64,000 nucleotides of DNA from Sanguibacter suaedae (lineage in GTDB: Bacteria > Actinomycetota > Actinomycetes > Actinomycetales > Cellulomonadaceae): assembly GCF_016342785.1 (NCBI RefSeq), contig NZ_JAEINH010000011.1, forward strand, positions 1 through 64,000, written 5' to 3'. The position numbers and the translations under genes were made by a program. The notes under the pieces are model-generated. The model had not been told where the DNA came from, made no database searches, and saw only the letters and a list, made by a program, of their open reading frames with translations. Positions 63,487-64,000 of this stretch are shown here, in pieces (position 1 is the stretch's first letter; the number at the start of each line of letters is the position of its first letter).

Positions 63487-64000
63487 GGGTGGGCGCCGCG
63501 GCCGGCGGGGTTGGCGAGGGTCCCGGCGTAGATGAGCGACGAGGACTGGTCGGTGAGGTCCACCATCTGCAGGGTGTTGCGCAGCTGGAGACGGTTGAGG
63601 CACGAGTGCGCGAACCGCTCGGCGCGCAGGTCCACGCCGGACGTGATGCCCGGGTGGTCGGCGCGGTGCCGGTCGATGCACCGGGCGACGAGCCCCCAGA
63701 ACTCGACCTCGGGGAGCACCCCGTCGACGTGGAGGATCGCGGCGAGGTGCCGGAAGAACCCGTCGAACACGTCGGTGAGGACGGCCAGGGCCTTCTCGTC
63801 GTCGGCGACCTCGTGGCAGATGCGTTGCACGCCCTCGGGAAGGTCGCGCGCGGCGAGCACGGCGACCTCCTCGCCGATGTCCTTCATGAACACCCCGACG
63901 GGCACCTGCCGGTCGAGGACGAGGATGAGGTTCTCGCCGTGCGGCATGAACGCGAGGTCGTGCACCAGGAGGCAGTGCACGACGGGACGGAGGTAGGCGT
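63483..64000 (-). CDS. IucA/IucC-family siderophore synthetase, DesD-like (5' part missing)
   Basis: Partial: the 172 C-terminal codons are in the window and the frame runs on past base 64000. The sequence MPHGENLILVLDRQVPVGVF, then MKDIGEEVAVL, belongs to the catalytic domain and FhuF-like C-terminal part of NIS synthetases; HGENLILV is the expected ATP/substrate-binding block, closest in my recollection to DesD. These enzymes join hydroxamate units with ATP. It is the first of three overlapping genes seen here, followed by the acylase and acetyltransferase. Confidence 0.9.
   Translation of the reverse strand, partial: AYLRPVVHCLLVHDLAFMPHGENLILVLDRQVPVGVFMKDIGEEVAVLAARDLPEGVQRICHEVADDEKALAVLTDVFDGFFRHLAAILHVDGVLPEVEFWGLVARCIDRHRADHPGITSGVDLRAERFAHSCLNRLQLRNTLQMVDLTDQSSSLIYAGTLANPAGRGAHP

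Overview
High-GC (roughly 70% or more), gene-dense chromosomal DNA from an actinobacterium. The protein set (Mycobacterium-like bifunctional dCTP deaminase, RskA-type anti-sigma factor, septum-formation protein, DUF3151 and DUF6458 proteins, MrpAB fusion antiporter, HspR-type operator before clpB) and the many GTG starts fit the order Micrococcales, for example relatives of Cellulomonas, Sanguibacter or Oerskovia; the genus cannot be fixed from sequence reading alone. No prophage, insertion sequence, CRISPR array or rRNA was seen. One tRNA is present.

Layout. 0.1-7 kb (minus): a MoxR / DUF58 / VWA / VWA / TPR operon ending in an alditol oxidase. 7-11.7 kb (plus): CopD-CtaG membrane protein, an S9 peptidase and a DUF6458 protein. 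11.7-18.1 kb: a membrane protein, a trypsin-like protease with a small companion protein, a MarR/EamA divergent pair, a SAM-IV-type riboswitch ahead of an unknown protein, and an NHLRC2-like thioredoxin/NHL protein. 18.1-22.3 kb (minus): a cell-surface operon of DUF4397 LAxTG protein, lipoprotein sortase, ECF sigma factor, RskA-like anti-sigma factor and a kinase-like protein. 22.3-27.2 kb: phosphotransferase, TetR, DinB-like protein, DnaA-box cluster, tRNA-Gly, TM2 protein, dcd. 27.3-34 kb (plus): a complete mrpA(B)CDEFG sodium/proton antiporter operon. 34-38.7 kb: CAP-domain protein, hydrolase and three LppM-like lipoproteins. 38.7-43.4 kb: clpB with an HspR site and thiC with a TPP riboswitch. 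43.4-53.1 kb: septum-formation protein, TetR, exonuclease III, SDR, pyrE, PH-like membrane protein, HAD phosphatase, secreted pectate lyase, SpoU methyltransferase, class II aldolase. 53.1-56.4 kb: a STAS / SpoIIE phosphatase / STAS partner-switching cluster. 56.5-60.7 kb: DUF3151, purA, purD, purC. 60.7-64 kb (minus): N-acetyltransferase, penicillin acylase and a truncated IucA/IucC synthetase, which looks like the edge of a desferrioxamine-type siderophore cluster.

A recurring regulatory theme is leaderless transcription: at about a dozen genes a TANNNT (or NANNNT) -10 box lies only 6-7 nt before the start codon, which also settles several start choices. Tight ATGA/GTGA overlaps show translational coupling in the MoxR, mrp, LppM, purD-purC and siderophore operons. 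The most notable items are the SAM-IV-like riboswitch controlling a gene of unknown function, the self-contained sigma/anti-sigma/sortase/substrate operon with a matching candidate ECF promoter, the protease whose N-terminal domain is duplicated as a separate small gene, and the acylase-containing siderophore locus.
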